In this document: positions 34,161 through 43,415 of the stretch, in pieces
How the letters are laid out: each line of letters begins with the position of its first letter
How positions within the stretch are numbered: position 1 is the stretch's first letter
Assembly: GCA_963457665.1 (NCBI GenBank)
Contig: OY735233.1
Coordinates: 24,664,928-24,728,927, forward strand
Reading direction: 5' to 3'
DNA length: 64,000 nt
Source: Thysanoteuthis rhombus
Taxonomy: Eukaryota > Mollusca > Cephalopoda > Oegopsida > Thysanoteuthidae
The notes under the pieces: model-generated
Seen by the model: only the letters and a program-made list of their open reading frames with translations
Database searches by the model: none
Told to the model about the DNA's origin: nothing
Program-made: the position numbers and the translations under genes

Positions 34161-34576
34161 TTGAACAACTGCAGCCATCAGAGATGGCAAAGGGTTTTAT
34201 CCTTTGTTCATAAGTGCATGTACTTTTTGTCGTTTTTTTTGTTTGTTTATGTACTTGGTTGTGTGTGTTCCAGCATCTCTGGCCATACCGTTTTGTCTAC
34301 AGACTTGAAAATTGGCATCAGTACTCCACTAGACACCTGCTAAAATTCTTATCTAAATTTTTTGCAAAAACGTTTTTGACATTTGGGGATCTTATTTCGG
34401 CGGGTTTATCAATACCATAAAGATCTCCACAATCTAAAAGTTTCTAGATTTTTTTTCTCACTATTTTGAATGTTTTCCAGTGATGGCATGAATTGAAATT
34501 ATTCTGACTATATTCATTGTCTAATGGAATTTTTCTACATGACTCCAAATTTTGACGGTACAGTTGTTCAATTATT
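34161..34576 (+). mobile_element. MITE family Y, copy 3
   Basis: Best inverted ends of the family: ttgaacaactgcagccatca on the left and gacggtacagttgttcaatt on the right. The interior has gagatggcaaagggtttt, gcatctctggccataccg and tccagtgatggcatgaat. It follows an (ATT)n run. Confidence 0.75.
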
Positions 34577-35312
34577 GAATTTGATCGCAAGTTATTATTA
34601 TTATTGTAAGAGCTTCCTTATTTGAAGATCGATTTTTTTCTTCGATCTGTCCTTTTCTTTCCAAAGTATGCAATAGATTTTTTCATCTCATGATAATTTT
34701 TCTCCACTATTTTTAAAGATCTTATGAATAATGTGATACTAAAAAATTTAGAATGGTGAAATTTCTTATAGCTAAATTTTAGGACAAATTCGGATATGTT
34801 TTAATATTCAAATGAATAAATCAATCTTTTTTAATGTCACTTTTCAACATCATCTTTCTTTTTTTTTTAGACCTGAGTTTTATATTATTTTAATGGTCAT
34901 TTCTCTTATGTATGTATATTTTACCGTTCGTCAGTTTTTTGAATGCTTTCTTATAATGTAATTATGAATGTTCAGTTTCGAAGCAACGCTGTGGAAATTA
35001 GATTTTGAAGCTACGTTTTAGGAGCCGATTCTCGATAAACATACTAATATATTTACAAACGATTTTCTTTTTCTTTTTTTGTGATTTTAGTTATCTTGCA
35101 AAATTTAGTAGGAAATGTCAAACCTTAAACAAAATTGATTGTAAAATAAGAAGATATCTACAATAATAATAGTAAAACTATAATTCAAGTGGAATTAAGC
35201 TAAAAAAAACTGCTAGTTTGAGAGAAAATTACTTGGAAAAACGAAAACGCTGAATGAATTTGGGAAGACTTGAATAACCGATCACCGTGACCAAATGAAT
35301 CATCGTTGAAAT
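34577..35312. other. No recognised feature
   Basis: AT-rich DNA. Nothing supported. Confidence 0.4.
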
Positions 35313-35314
35313 CA

Positions 35315-36130
35315 TCAAAATCAGCAGCAGCCTTTCAGCGTCAGACCTTGCCATTGATTTGCTTCTCTATCATGGGCGTCGCTGAGCCAGTACTTTCTGA
35401 AGTTGACTAGTTGATCATGCCATCTTACATTCTGCCGGGTATCAACCTTATGAGTTATGAAGTCCGGCGTTTGTCTGGCATTCTTGCAACATGATCAGCC
35501 CATTGCAATTTCAGTTTGTTTTTTGTTCTGTTTTTTATCGATTCTATGATACTTTTGACTCCTGTTTTTTTCTAAAATATACTGTGCTGTCTTGTGATCT
35601 CTCCACGTGAACATGATTCTCTCATGTGCTCGTTGCATGCCTCTCGGTTTGTAGGTCAAGCTTTTGGTTAGGTTCCATGTTTCAGCTCCATAAGTGAATA
35701 TCGAGAAGATACATTGGTTCTATATCCTTCTTTTTAGAATAAATGGGATTTTCTTGCTTTCCCGAAGGCTTGTCATCCCAGTGTGATTCTTGATTTTTCC
35801 TTCTTTTGAGAACCTCATGGAGATTCATTGCCCTAGGTATATGTAGTGGTCTACTTTTTCCAGTCCTGCATTTTTAAATCGTGATGATTGTCTTTGTTCT
35901 CTTCATGTTTGAGGTACGTGACATTTTTTTTTACTGATTTCCATGTGAAGATCAACTTTCTTGCTTTCTTCATTCAGTTCGTCTAACATTAGTTAGAAGT
36001 CATGAAGGGTTTCAGAAAAAAAGGGTGATGTGGTCAGCGATTCGGAGGTCACTTAGGACTCCGCCGTCGATTCAGATTTCTTTGTTTTCCCGGTCTAGGT
36101 TTTGGAAGATTATCCCGAGCCAGAACGACA
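35315..36130 (-). pseudogene. RTE-type LINE, longest copy in the window
   Basis: The minus strand includes the region after the catalytic YADD position of the reverse transcriptase: a degraded DHITLFSETL-like segment (written in the DNA with frameshifts) then LMLDELNEESKKVDLHMEIS. The YIYLGQ motif follows, then YGAET*NLTK, MQRAHERIMF and RKYWLSDAHDRE. Multiple stops and indels make it a pseudogene. It shows that the short fragments elsewhere belong to an RT-encoding LINE. Confidence 0.75.
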
Positions 36131-36199
36131 AAATGACTGGGCACTGAAATTGGACTAGCCCATAAAAGAGAAATGTGTTCTACAAAGGAGTTTTTCACA

Positions 36200-36325
36200 A
36201 TTTTCGTTCGTACAGATAGTCGAATCTAGAACATTCAGTGCGCGAGGCAGATGAGCTAGCTATTAGACTATCTGAGCGGATTAATAGTCAGGAAGAGCCT
36301 TGCAAAAAGTTTCGAAAAACTGGGA
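36200..36325 (-). mobile_element. tRNA-like SINE fragment (family C), copy 1
   Basis: Shares gaatctagaac(a/c)ttcagtg, gagctagc, gagcggat and gaagagc blocks with 37930-38058. Read on the minus strand the pair contains a B-box-like (a/g)ttctagattc. Confidence 0.5.
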
Positions 36326-36437
36326 ACATATATATATATATATAATGCACAGATATTAGACTCTGATCTTAGATAGAAGCGCCAAATCATACGTAAATAA
36401 TCCCGTCATTTTTACGAAGAAAACCCAGGAGAAAGAG

Positions 36438-36484
36438 AAATACCGCTCTGTTGTTGTTGTAGTAGTTGTAGTAGTAGTAATAAC

Positions 36485-36519
<35 letters not shown>

Positions 36520-36805
36520 CAATAATAATAGTGGTAGTAGTAATAATAGTAGCAGTAGTAATTATAATAGTAGTAGTAATAATAGCAGCAGTAGTAATAA
36601 TAATAGTAGTGGTAATAATAATAGCAGTAGTAGTAGAAGTAATGATAATAGCAGTAGTAGTAGAAGTAATAATAATAGCAGTAGTAGTAGTAATGATAAT
36701 AGCAGTAGTAGTAGTAATAATAGCAGTAGTAGTAAAAATAATAGTAGTAGTTGTAGTAGTAATAATAACAATAGTAGTAATAGTGATGATAATAATAAAA
36801 ATGAT
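36438..36805 (+). repeat. Imperfect (TAG)n/(TAA)n trinucleotide tract
   Basis: About 365 bp of tag, taa, taatag and cagtag triplets kept in one register. This produces long low-complexity frames (poly-Thr/Ile, poly-Tyr, poly-Val) in several frames. These are not genes. Confidence 0.9.
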
Positions 36806-37063
36806 AATGTGCGAGACGTACCACTTTTGGTTCCGGTGCCTTGCAGTAAGGCGATGCTCAAGTTCGGGCCAATCGTGTTTAAGAGTGATAAACCTGAGAC
36901 GATCATTCATCATATCGATCGATTTTTCCAAAGATTTGATTTTTTGGCCATGTTCTAATTTGTAATCGTCCTCCCCGCACAAAAATGTGTAACAAATACC
37001 ATTCATTACAACAGAAACATAAAAAGGTTTTAACCCACCTCTAAAATTAATTAATGACTGCAT

Positions 37064-37925
37064 TAGTTTTCAACAAATTCGGAGCACAGTTTATGCTTCG
37101 ATTTTGTTAGTTTGTTTTTTTAGGCAATTGTATAACGCATAAAGTAGCACTAATTTGAAAGCGAGTTTTAATTGGCGTAACACAGTTTAAATTTGGGTTT
37201 CAAGAGACTCAAGTCATTGCTGCTGGACAACGTTAACTCCAGATTCTGAACGGGAAGAATGACATTTCGGAAATATGAGACGCTCGAAGCAATTTAGGAT
37301 TTAATGCATCGACTCGTTTTATCCATGAAATTAAACAGAATCCTGTCAGAATGACTAACTGTAAACGAGAAAACTTAGCGGGTATGACCCAATGGTTGGA
37401 ACAAGGACGAAAAAAAAAAGATTTGAGTTGACTTATAATCACCCAGCCCCTCACTGTCTGGAAGTTTAGTTGATGAACGGTTTGGGGGATTTAAAGATTA
37501 AGATTGATAACCTAATCTATACCAGGAGATAAAACATTGTCATGTAACAGAAACTAGGATAAAAAGATGTCAACAAGCAGATTTAGCAACTCAAGTAGAC
37601 TCCACGGCTTAAAAATGAAAAAAAATTACAAAACGTAGGTGTATCAACATCATGTCAGCGAACTAAAAAATGTAAGAGTTCCCATCGTTACTGGAATGAT
37701 TGGGGTGATTCGGAGAGTAAGGTAAAGCGTCTGTCCCCCAATGACGAACTAAGGCCGGTGACCAAGTCCTGATTTCTGTCATATGAGTCAGCTTAGCGAT
37801 CCTTGCGAGTCTTAAGTCTCGATTTTATTCCAATTTTTATAACCACCCCCTTTGCAGGATCCAGGTCCATCAAAGGGGATACCGCCACCCTAATCTAATC
37901 ACTCTGGTCCTTCTGAAGAGTTTTC
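37064..37925. other. No recognised feature
   Basis: Nothing supportable apart from weak similarity of 37735-37800 to 29370-29460 (gtcatatga context). Confidence 0.35.
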
Positions 37926-37929
37926 CTTA

Positions 37930-38058
37930 CTTTCGCTCCTATTGATAATGGAATCTAGAACCTTCAGTGTGTGAAGCAGACGAGCTAGCGAGTAAATTAT
38001 CCGAGCGGATAAAAGGTCGTGAAGAGCTTCACGAAAAGTTTCGAAGAACTGGTAACGC
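37930..38058 (-). mobile_element. tRNA-like SINE fragment (family C), copy 2
   Basis: Second copy of the repeat at 36200-36325. On the minus strand gaaggttctagattccatta gives a better B box (ggttctagattcc). Confidence 0.5.
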
Positions 38059-38262
38059 TGCAATGAATTGTGACTCTGCAGACAATAAAATCCTATGAAT
38101 CAGCACACGAATGGATTAGCGCTGGGTTGACGAAATCTTTATCTTTTTTAAGAAGGTGGGGGGTGAATTAGAAATGTTTATGTCTTGCAGGCCAAACAGA
38201 ATTTTTTTTAAAATGCATGAATAATCATACAAGGCTATGGAAAGGATTTTTGGGGGGTACTA

Positions 38263-38263
<1 letters not shown>

Positions 38264-38318
<55 letters not shown>
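38264..38318. repeat. (TA)n microsatellite
   Basis: TA run abutting the retrozyme-like unit. Confidence 0.95.
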
Positions 38319-38320
<2 letters not shown>

Positions 38321-38365
38321 GAAGGTTTCGATCCTACCACTTAGCGCTGGATGGGATATTGGGTA

Positions 38366-38420
38366 GTCTATAGCCACACTGAAGAGTTGTTATACAACGA
38401 AATAGCTGTCTGTGGATGAC
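38366..38420 (+). ncRNA. Type I hammerhead ribozyme (copy e, core intact)
   Basis: CCACA, CTGAAGA, stem II GTTGT-TAT-ACAAC, GAAA, TAGCTGTC and TGTGG, with distal stem I GTC/GAC. Stem III contains T where other copies have C, giving a G-U wobble, so pairing is preserved. Cleavage is predicted after 38410. Confidence 0.88.
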
Positions 38421-38689
38421 TTAATTATCATCATCATAATTAACGATCACTTCTTTAGGGTTGCGTACTCTTCAAGTAGGGAAACTCGTCCATTATAAGC
38501 TACAATAAAAATGCTCTTCCAACTCTGGAATGGGGCACTCCGGTGGATAGGGAATTGTGCGTAAGTAAATATATCACTAAAATTCGGCTTTACTGACCGT
38601 CCTGATCGGTGTAGGGCAGGGGCAAAATGCCAGCCTCTTGAAGTGAAAGTTTCGATCCTACCTCGTGGTACTGGATGGGATATTGGATA

Positions 38690-38744
38690 GTCTATAGCCA
38701 CACTGATGAGTTGTTATACAACGAAACAGCTGTCTGTGGATGAC
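38690..38744 (+). ncRNA. Type I hammerhead ribozyme (copy f, core intact)
   Basis: This copy has the commonest natural core, CTGATGA, together with stem I CCACA/TGTGG, stem II GTTGT-TAT-ACAAC, GAAA, CAGCTGTC and distal stem I GTC/GAC. Cleavage is predicted after 38734. Confidence 0.9.
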
Positions 38745-38852
38745 TTAATTACATATATATAAACTTCTATGTACAGTCAATCAATGTAAACAGTGAAATT
38801 TTTTTTTAGGGCAAAGTACGGTTTAATTTTGTATATAACTGACCATCACAGT

Positions 38853-39247
38853 CAATAATTGAACAACTTCAGCGTCAAGTCATGTAAAACAATCAAAGGA
38901 TAAATATGGTAAGAATAAGTTTTATTTTTGAAAGCACTGGCGTTTTCCATTGGAAAACATCTGAAATAGAGTAAAAAAATCATCCAGAAATAACAACATT
39001 CTGGAGAATTTAGTCGTTAGTAATAAACCAGTCAAAATAAGGCCCCGAGAAGGTCGAAAAAGCTTTTTTTCCAAAAATAAAGGGGAAAAAAAAGAAAAAT
39101 TGGAGTAATGATGCCTATTTTCTAGTCTGTTGACAAAACGGTATGGTCAGGAGTGCTTGAACACACAAACTTACATAGAAACAAACAAACACGTGAAAAA
39201 GGATAGAACCCTTCGCCATCTTTGATGGCTACGGTTGTTCGATAATA
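38853..39247 (-). mobile_element. MITE family Y, copy 4
   Basis: Left taattgaacaacttcagcgt and right catctttgatggctacggtt then gttcgataata form the imperfect inverted ends. The interior contains cattggaaaacatctgaaat. Confidence 0.72.
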
Positions 39248-39274
39248 GAACGTCAGGAATGTGTAATATTAGAA

Positions 39275-39435
39275 TGTTTTCATCTACGTAACATTGATTC
39301 ATTCGGGGCCGCTGCCAAAATGAGACTTTTTCTAAGATTTTGAATTTTATTCTTCGCAAATCAAAGATATATAGGGAAGACAAAAGAAAATCGTTTGCAT
39401 CGTCCTTATATTTAATAAAGTCGGTGGGCTGGGTG
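39275..39435 (+). repeat. Dispersed repeat H, copy 2
   Basis: Second copy of the 29070-29225 sequence, in the same orientation. It directly follows a Y element. Confidence 0.5.
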
Positions 39436-39453
39436 AAATGAATCCACGGACTA

Positions 39454-39569
39454 GATTTAGTCTACAGACCGGAATTTGGTCTGCAGACCGGATTTAGCCT
39501 ACAGACCGGATTTAGCCAGCGGACCGGATTTGGCCTGCAGAGCAGATTTCGCCACAGATCGGATTAGCC
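39454..39569 (+). repeat. 18-bp minisatellite, about six units
   Basis: Units such as gatttagcctacagaccg, gatttagccagcggaccg and gatttggcctgcagagca follow one another with 17-19 bp spacing. The repeat is GC-richer than its surroundings and is not in an open frame of note. Confidence 0.85.
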
Positions 39570-39665
39570 AACTCTCAGATTAGTACGCTGGATATTCGAG
39601 GAGACTTGCTGACCCTTGATCTCCAGGAAAAACCACTGGATACAAAAAATTAATGTATTAATCAA

Positions 39666-40097
39666 AAACAGTCAACCAAAAACTGTCTTCAAAACTGACA
39701 ACATAGCTTTCCTCGGTTCTTGAGTTGGTCTTTCTGTCAAGCTGGCTGGCTATGCATGTACATATCACGAGCACAGGCTATATCAATGGAGCTACAAGGC
39801 TTAGAATTCAAACATTTACTCCCTATTATGTCTAGAAAGAAATCTGTTGTTTTTTTTTTAATTTCTCTCCTAAATAGGTTTTAAGGTGTTCAGTTTGCAA
39901 TCCGAATTTATGCAAAATCTGTTTGGCAGCATTCACGCTTCAGTTTTGAAAATTCTGACTTTTTCAAAGATCACTGCCCAACAAAAGGTGGGTGAAGTAA
40001 CGTATTCATTGGTCACCCTTTTTTCCAATTTTTAAATTTTTTTTATTGATCTCAAGACACATTGAATACGTGGCGGTTTCTATTGAATGATCAACCA
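39666..40097 (-). mobile_element. MITE family F, copy 6
   Basis: A complete inverted copy. One end is acagtcaaccaaaaactgtc and the other gcggtttctattgaatgatc. The interior has tatcaatggagctacaaggc, cagcattcacgcttcag and gatcactgcccaacaaaagg. Confidence 0.72.
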
Positions 40098-40550
40098 GAT
40101 CTTTCGCTTATTCGCTTTACGCTATTTCGGATAGCGGGGGGAAATCTGTACTAATGTTGATCTTTCGTGAGAGCATAGAGGCGTAAAGTGAACATCTGAG
40201 AAACTAGGATATTTATATTAATAAAATTCAAAGAAATATAGTTGAACAGGAAATGAGTTTCGCTGTTTGTCGCAGATTGGTGAAAACTCTTTTGATGTGC
40301 TCAAAAGACAATAACAGGATTGTGGACAATTCATTAAAACAAAAACTTTTCTGTCCAATAGCATTTCAGTCGCATCAGTATATTAATCTATAATTCTTTT
40401 TGGTAAGATTGTCGGCAATTTAACTTGTTCACCCCTGAAATAGTCTTTTCAATTTGCGGAAAACTGAAACTAATAAATAGCCGGATTCATCAGAGAGACG
40501 AAATAATTGTATCCATGAGTAAGAAACAGGATAACGGGGATGGCCTGTCG
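40098..40550. other. No recognised feature
   Basis: AT-rich sequence without supportable content. Confidence 0.35.
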
Positions 40551-40554
40551 TAGA

Positions 40555-40606
40555 ATGGTCTCGGTCTCTCTCTCTCGGTCTCTCTCTCTCGGTCTCGGTC
40601 TCGGTC

Positions 40607-40653
<47 letters not shown>

Positions 40654-41020
40654 GTCGCTATTTCTCTCTCTCTCAGTGTCGCTATTTCTCTCTCTCTCTC
40701 TTTTTTCTTTCTCCGATTCCTTTTCTGTTTCATCTCTCCCCTTTTTCTCTCTTTCTCTTTCTTTTTCTGCTATCTCTTTCGGCTTTTCTCTCTTTCACTT
40801 TCTCTTTCATTTTCTCTTTCTTTCACAATCTCTCTCTCTCTCTCTCTTTCACCTTTTCTCCCTTTCACCTTTTCTCCCTTTCACCTTTTTTCCCTTTCAC
40901 CTTTTCTCCCTTTTTCCTTTCCTCTCTTTCACCCTTCCTCCCTTTCACCTTCTCTGTTTTTAATATTCCCTGTCTGTCTCTCTCTTTCTCTCCACCATTT
41001 TCCTTCATGTCCTGACTTTT
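40555..41020 (+). repeat. Polypyrimidine tract with (GGTCTC)n, (TC)n and a 16-bp period
   Basis: Starts with tandem ggtctc/ggtctctctctc units, then a (TC)n run. From about 40845 it has 16-bp repeats of ctttcaccttttctcc. Low-complexity frames here are artefacts. Confidence 0.9.
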
Positions 41021-41454
41021 TCAGGGTTTTTTATCTTATGATCTTTTTCACATACTGACCGCCATGACACTGGTGCACGGAATAACAAAAGGAAAACAAT
41101 TAGCCGGTAAACGTGTGCGATAATGGACACAGGAAGTTCGTACAGGTGCACTGGCGAGAGGTGGTGGGGATGGGGGTTGTGAAATTTGATTCCATTGACC
41201 ACTACTCTATCCTTTGGCAGGAGGGCGGGTGGGGGCGGTCAATGAAGCAGAAAAATTAAAGGTTGATGTCCTTTGCTACAAAGCGTATTTCCTATTAACT
41301 TCCAAATGACCTTAGAAGCCGGAAATGAACAGATATCGTCGTAAATATCCAGGTTCATCAACACTACTGGAGTCCATCGTTATAATGCAGTTTGCTATAG
41401 CACAGTTTGCAGTATAAGGCGGATAGGTAATGTACCCTCATTTTTGCCTATCAC

Positions 41455-42035
41455 TACAAAGAACAACGAATCTCCATAAGACCCTCAAAAGAAGAAGAAA
41501 TCAAGCGAAGAATCACACTAGGATTGCAAGCCTTTGGCAGAGCAAGCTCAACCTTCAAAAATAAGAAGATCCCATTAATCCTCAAAAGAAGGGTGTATTA
41601 CCAATGCATCTTCCCAGTAGTCACTTATGGAGCTGAAACATGGAACCTAACCAAGAGAAGGATCCGCAAATTGAGAACCATGCAACACGCACCTGAGAGA
41701 ATCATGCTGGGCCTCATATGGAGAGACCTCAAGACAGCACAGTAGACAAGACAAGAGTCAGGGACATCATAGAATCCATTAAAAATCTCAAATTGCAATG
41801 GGCTGGCCATGCTGTAAGAATGGTGGACAACCGATGGACATCGCAACTCACGACATGGATCCCCAGAGATCACATGTGCAACCGAGGCCGGCAGAAAATT
41901 AGATGGAGAGACGAGCTAGACAAATTCAGAAAATGCTGGCTCTGCAACGCCCATAATAGATCAGTGTGGCGAATCCTGGGGAAGGTCTATGTCCAACGAC
42001 GGACGTTAAAAGACTGATGATGATGGTGATGACGA
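41455..42035 (+). pseudogene. RTE-type LINE 3' portion, well preserved
   Basis: Runs from KTLKRRRNQAKNHTRIASLWQ-type sequence through LQAFGRASSTFKNKKIPL, then RRVYYQCIFPVVTYGAETW. NLTKRRIRKLRTMQ follows, after which a frameshift near 41745 (deletion within YIREET) leads into RVRDIIESIKNLKLQWAGHA and VYVQRRTLKD. The TGA stop is followed at once by tgatgatggtgatgac. This is the clearest view of the element's last 190 codons. Confidence 0.85.
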
Positions 42036-42154
42036 CAATTTATCCAGATAACCGTGAATAAAAAAAAAAGAATTTCATTGGAAGACTTTTTTTAATATGA
42101 TGAAAATATTTTCTTATTTCACAGTCAATTAACATATTATCACAGAGTTGTCAA

Positions 42155-42330
42155 ACCTTGAGTTAACTTCGTATATCTTCCGTAATAAGAACAAGGAAAA
42201 CAAGAACAATCCTCACCAAATTTCGGAAATTGAAAATTAACATTCCCTGACGTGATTAGAAATCATGACCAACAAATTGAGAGTTGTGTTTCAACAGACT
42301 TAGCTGAATTGACAACTCTTGATGGGTTTA
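42155..42330 (-). mobile_element. tRNA-derived SINE, family G
   Basis: On the minus strand: A-box-like tcagctaagtctgttgaaac, then gaggattgttcttgttttcc and the gaagttaactcaagg end. The B box is poor. Confidence 0.55.
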
Positions 42331-42561
42331 GATTTGCTGTCAAAAGAGTATATCGTAATCCTAAATCATTCATGTATTCACTTCTGTTTTTTTTTTTATT
42401 AATTCTCTTATCACTTTTTATTTGTGTGCCGTTTTTAACATCGAGTGAGCATGGTTGTGAAACTCAACAATTTGCAATTGAGACCATTTTAAAATCCCCC
42501 AAACGTTTACAACGTTCCAACGAATATATATATACGTATTATTTTTCAACGTTTACCAATA

Positions 42562-42604
42562 CATTATTATTATTATTATTATTATTATTATCATTATTAT
42601 TATT
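42562..42604. repeat. (ATT)n microsatellite
   Basis: ATT repeats with one ATC. They lie exactly at the 3' end (minus strand) of the truncated R4-type copy. Confidence 0.9.
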
Positions 42605-43146
42605 GATTTCACACCAGTTCCCTGGTGGTTACCGCTGAAGGCCAGTAAGTCTCCTCAGGTCTTCATCCTTCATCTCATCTCATCCCTCCCTCATCAATTA
42701 CATCATAGATATTATATTTGTAGCACTTTCCTCGGTATTCGTGCGGTTCCTAGCAGTGCTGGGGTCTGTACAGTTTCAATCTTTCCTTTATCCTGAGTTC
42801 CTCCAATCTCGCCCTCAGTGTCTTTGGGACAGTTCCTAGTGCACCTATTATTACTGGTACGACCCTGACTTTCGTATTCAACACCTTCTTCAGTTTTCTT
42901 GCCATATCCTCGTATCTTCTCCAGTTTTTGGCTTTCTCTTCTCTTTACTCTATGGTCTGCATGTACGGCTACATCTATCATTTGGTAGGTTCTCCTCTTC
43001 GTGTCTACGATTACCAGGTCTGGTATTCTCGCTTGGATGAGATAGTCCGTTTGGATGTCAAAGTCCCAAAGTAATTTGTGGTGTCCGTTCTCCAGGGCTG
43101 TCCACGGTCTGTACTTGTACCACTTTTCCATATGGTTAAATCCCAT
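42605..43146 (-). pseudogene. 5'-truncated copy of the R4/Dong-type LINE
   Basis: Encodes only the last part of the protein seen at 43416-47105. It begins at MGFNHMEKWYKYRP and keeps LLWDFDIQTDYLIQARIPDL and IDVAVHADHRVK. It then runs out of frame across the Lys/Glu-rich stretch before returning to IETVQTPALLGTARIPRKVL. Its 3' UTR holds one copy of the conserved hairpin (42612-42627) and it ends at an ATT run. The 5' truncation falls at another ATT run at 43147. Confidence 0.85.
42612..42627 (-). other. R4-type 3' UTR hairpin, copy C
   Basis: CACCAG, TTCC, CTGGTG: a perfect 6-bp stem with a 4-nt loop, about 8 bp from the (ATT)n end. It matches the hairpins at 43183 and 43298. Confidence 0.75.
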
Positions 43147-43173
43147 TTATTATTATTATCATTATTATTATTT
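43147..43173. repeat. (ATT)n microsatellite
   Basis: ATT repeats between the truncated copy and the 3' end of the full-length R4-type element. Confidence 0.9.
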
Positions 43174-43182
43174 GGAATCTCA

Positions 43183-43198
43183 CACCAGTTGCCTGGTG
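43183..43198 (-). other. R4-type 3' UTR hairpin, copy B
   Basis: CACCAG, TTGC, CTGGTG: a 6-bp stem with a 4-nt loop near the extreme 3' end of the element, followed by gtaaccgctgg and aagtctcctca as in the other copies. Confidence 0.75.
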
Positions 43199-43297
43199 GT
43201 AACCGCTGGAGTTTGAGTGACAGCAAGTCTCCTCAAGTCTCCAGCCCTCCTCTCCTAGTACTAGCAGGTCGCAGTAATTCTGCGATTTACAGTTTCA

Positions 43298-43313
43298 CAC
43301 TGGTTGCCCAGTG
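43298..43313 (-). other. R4-type 3' UTR hairpin, copy A
   Basis: CACTGG, TTGC, CCAGTG: same stem-loop geometry as copies B and C, but two base pairs of the stem differ on both strands so pairing is kept. It sits about 115 bp inside copy B, so the 3' UTR contains a partial duplication. Confidence 0.78.
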
Positions 43314-43415
43314 GTTATCGCTGAGGGCTGAGTGACAATAAGTCTCCTCAGGTCTTCAGCTAACGTCTCCTCCCTCTTTCGCATATCATGACAGAGCTAC
43401 AATTCGTTGCAGTAC

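Larger units (their letters stand above)
38319..38750 (+). mobile_element. Retrozyme-like element, two apparently intact hammerheads
   Basis: The order is: terminal segment starting at the B-box-like ggtttcgatcctacc with hammerhead e; body (taacgatcacttctttaggg to gatcggtgtagggcaggggc); a second B-box-like gtttcgatcctacctcgtgg; hammerhead f. The predicted cleavage points are 324 bp apart (38411-38734). Both ribozyme cores satisfy the consensus. A transcript through this unit should therefore release a 324-nt RNA with a 5'-OH and a 2',3'-cyclic phosphate. No protein is encoded, so any movement would need an enzyme in trans. Confidence 0.85.

Noticed and set aside
36356-37063. 235-codon frame with poly-Thr/Ile and overlapping poly-Tyr and poly-Leu frames
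   Set aside because: All are produced by the in-register TAG/TAA triplet tract, and every frame is open across it.
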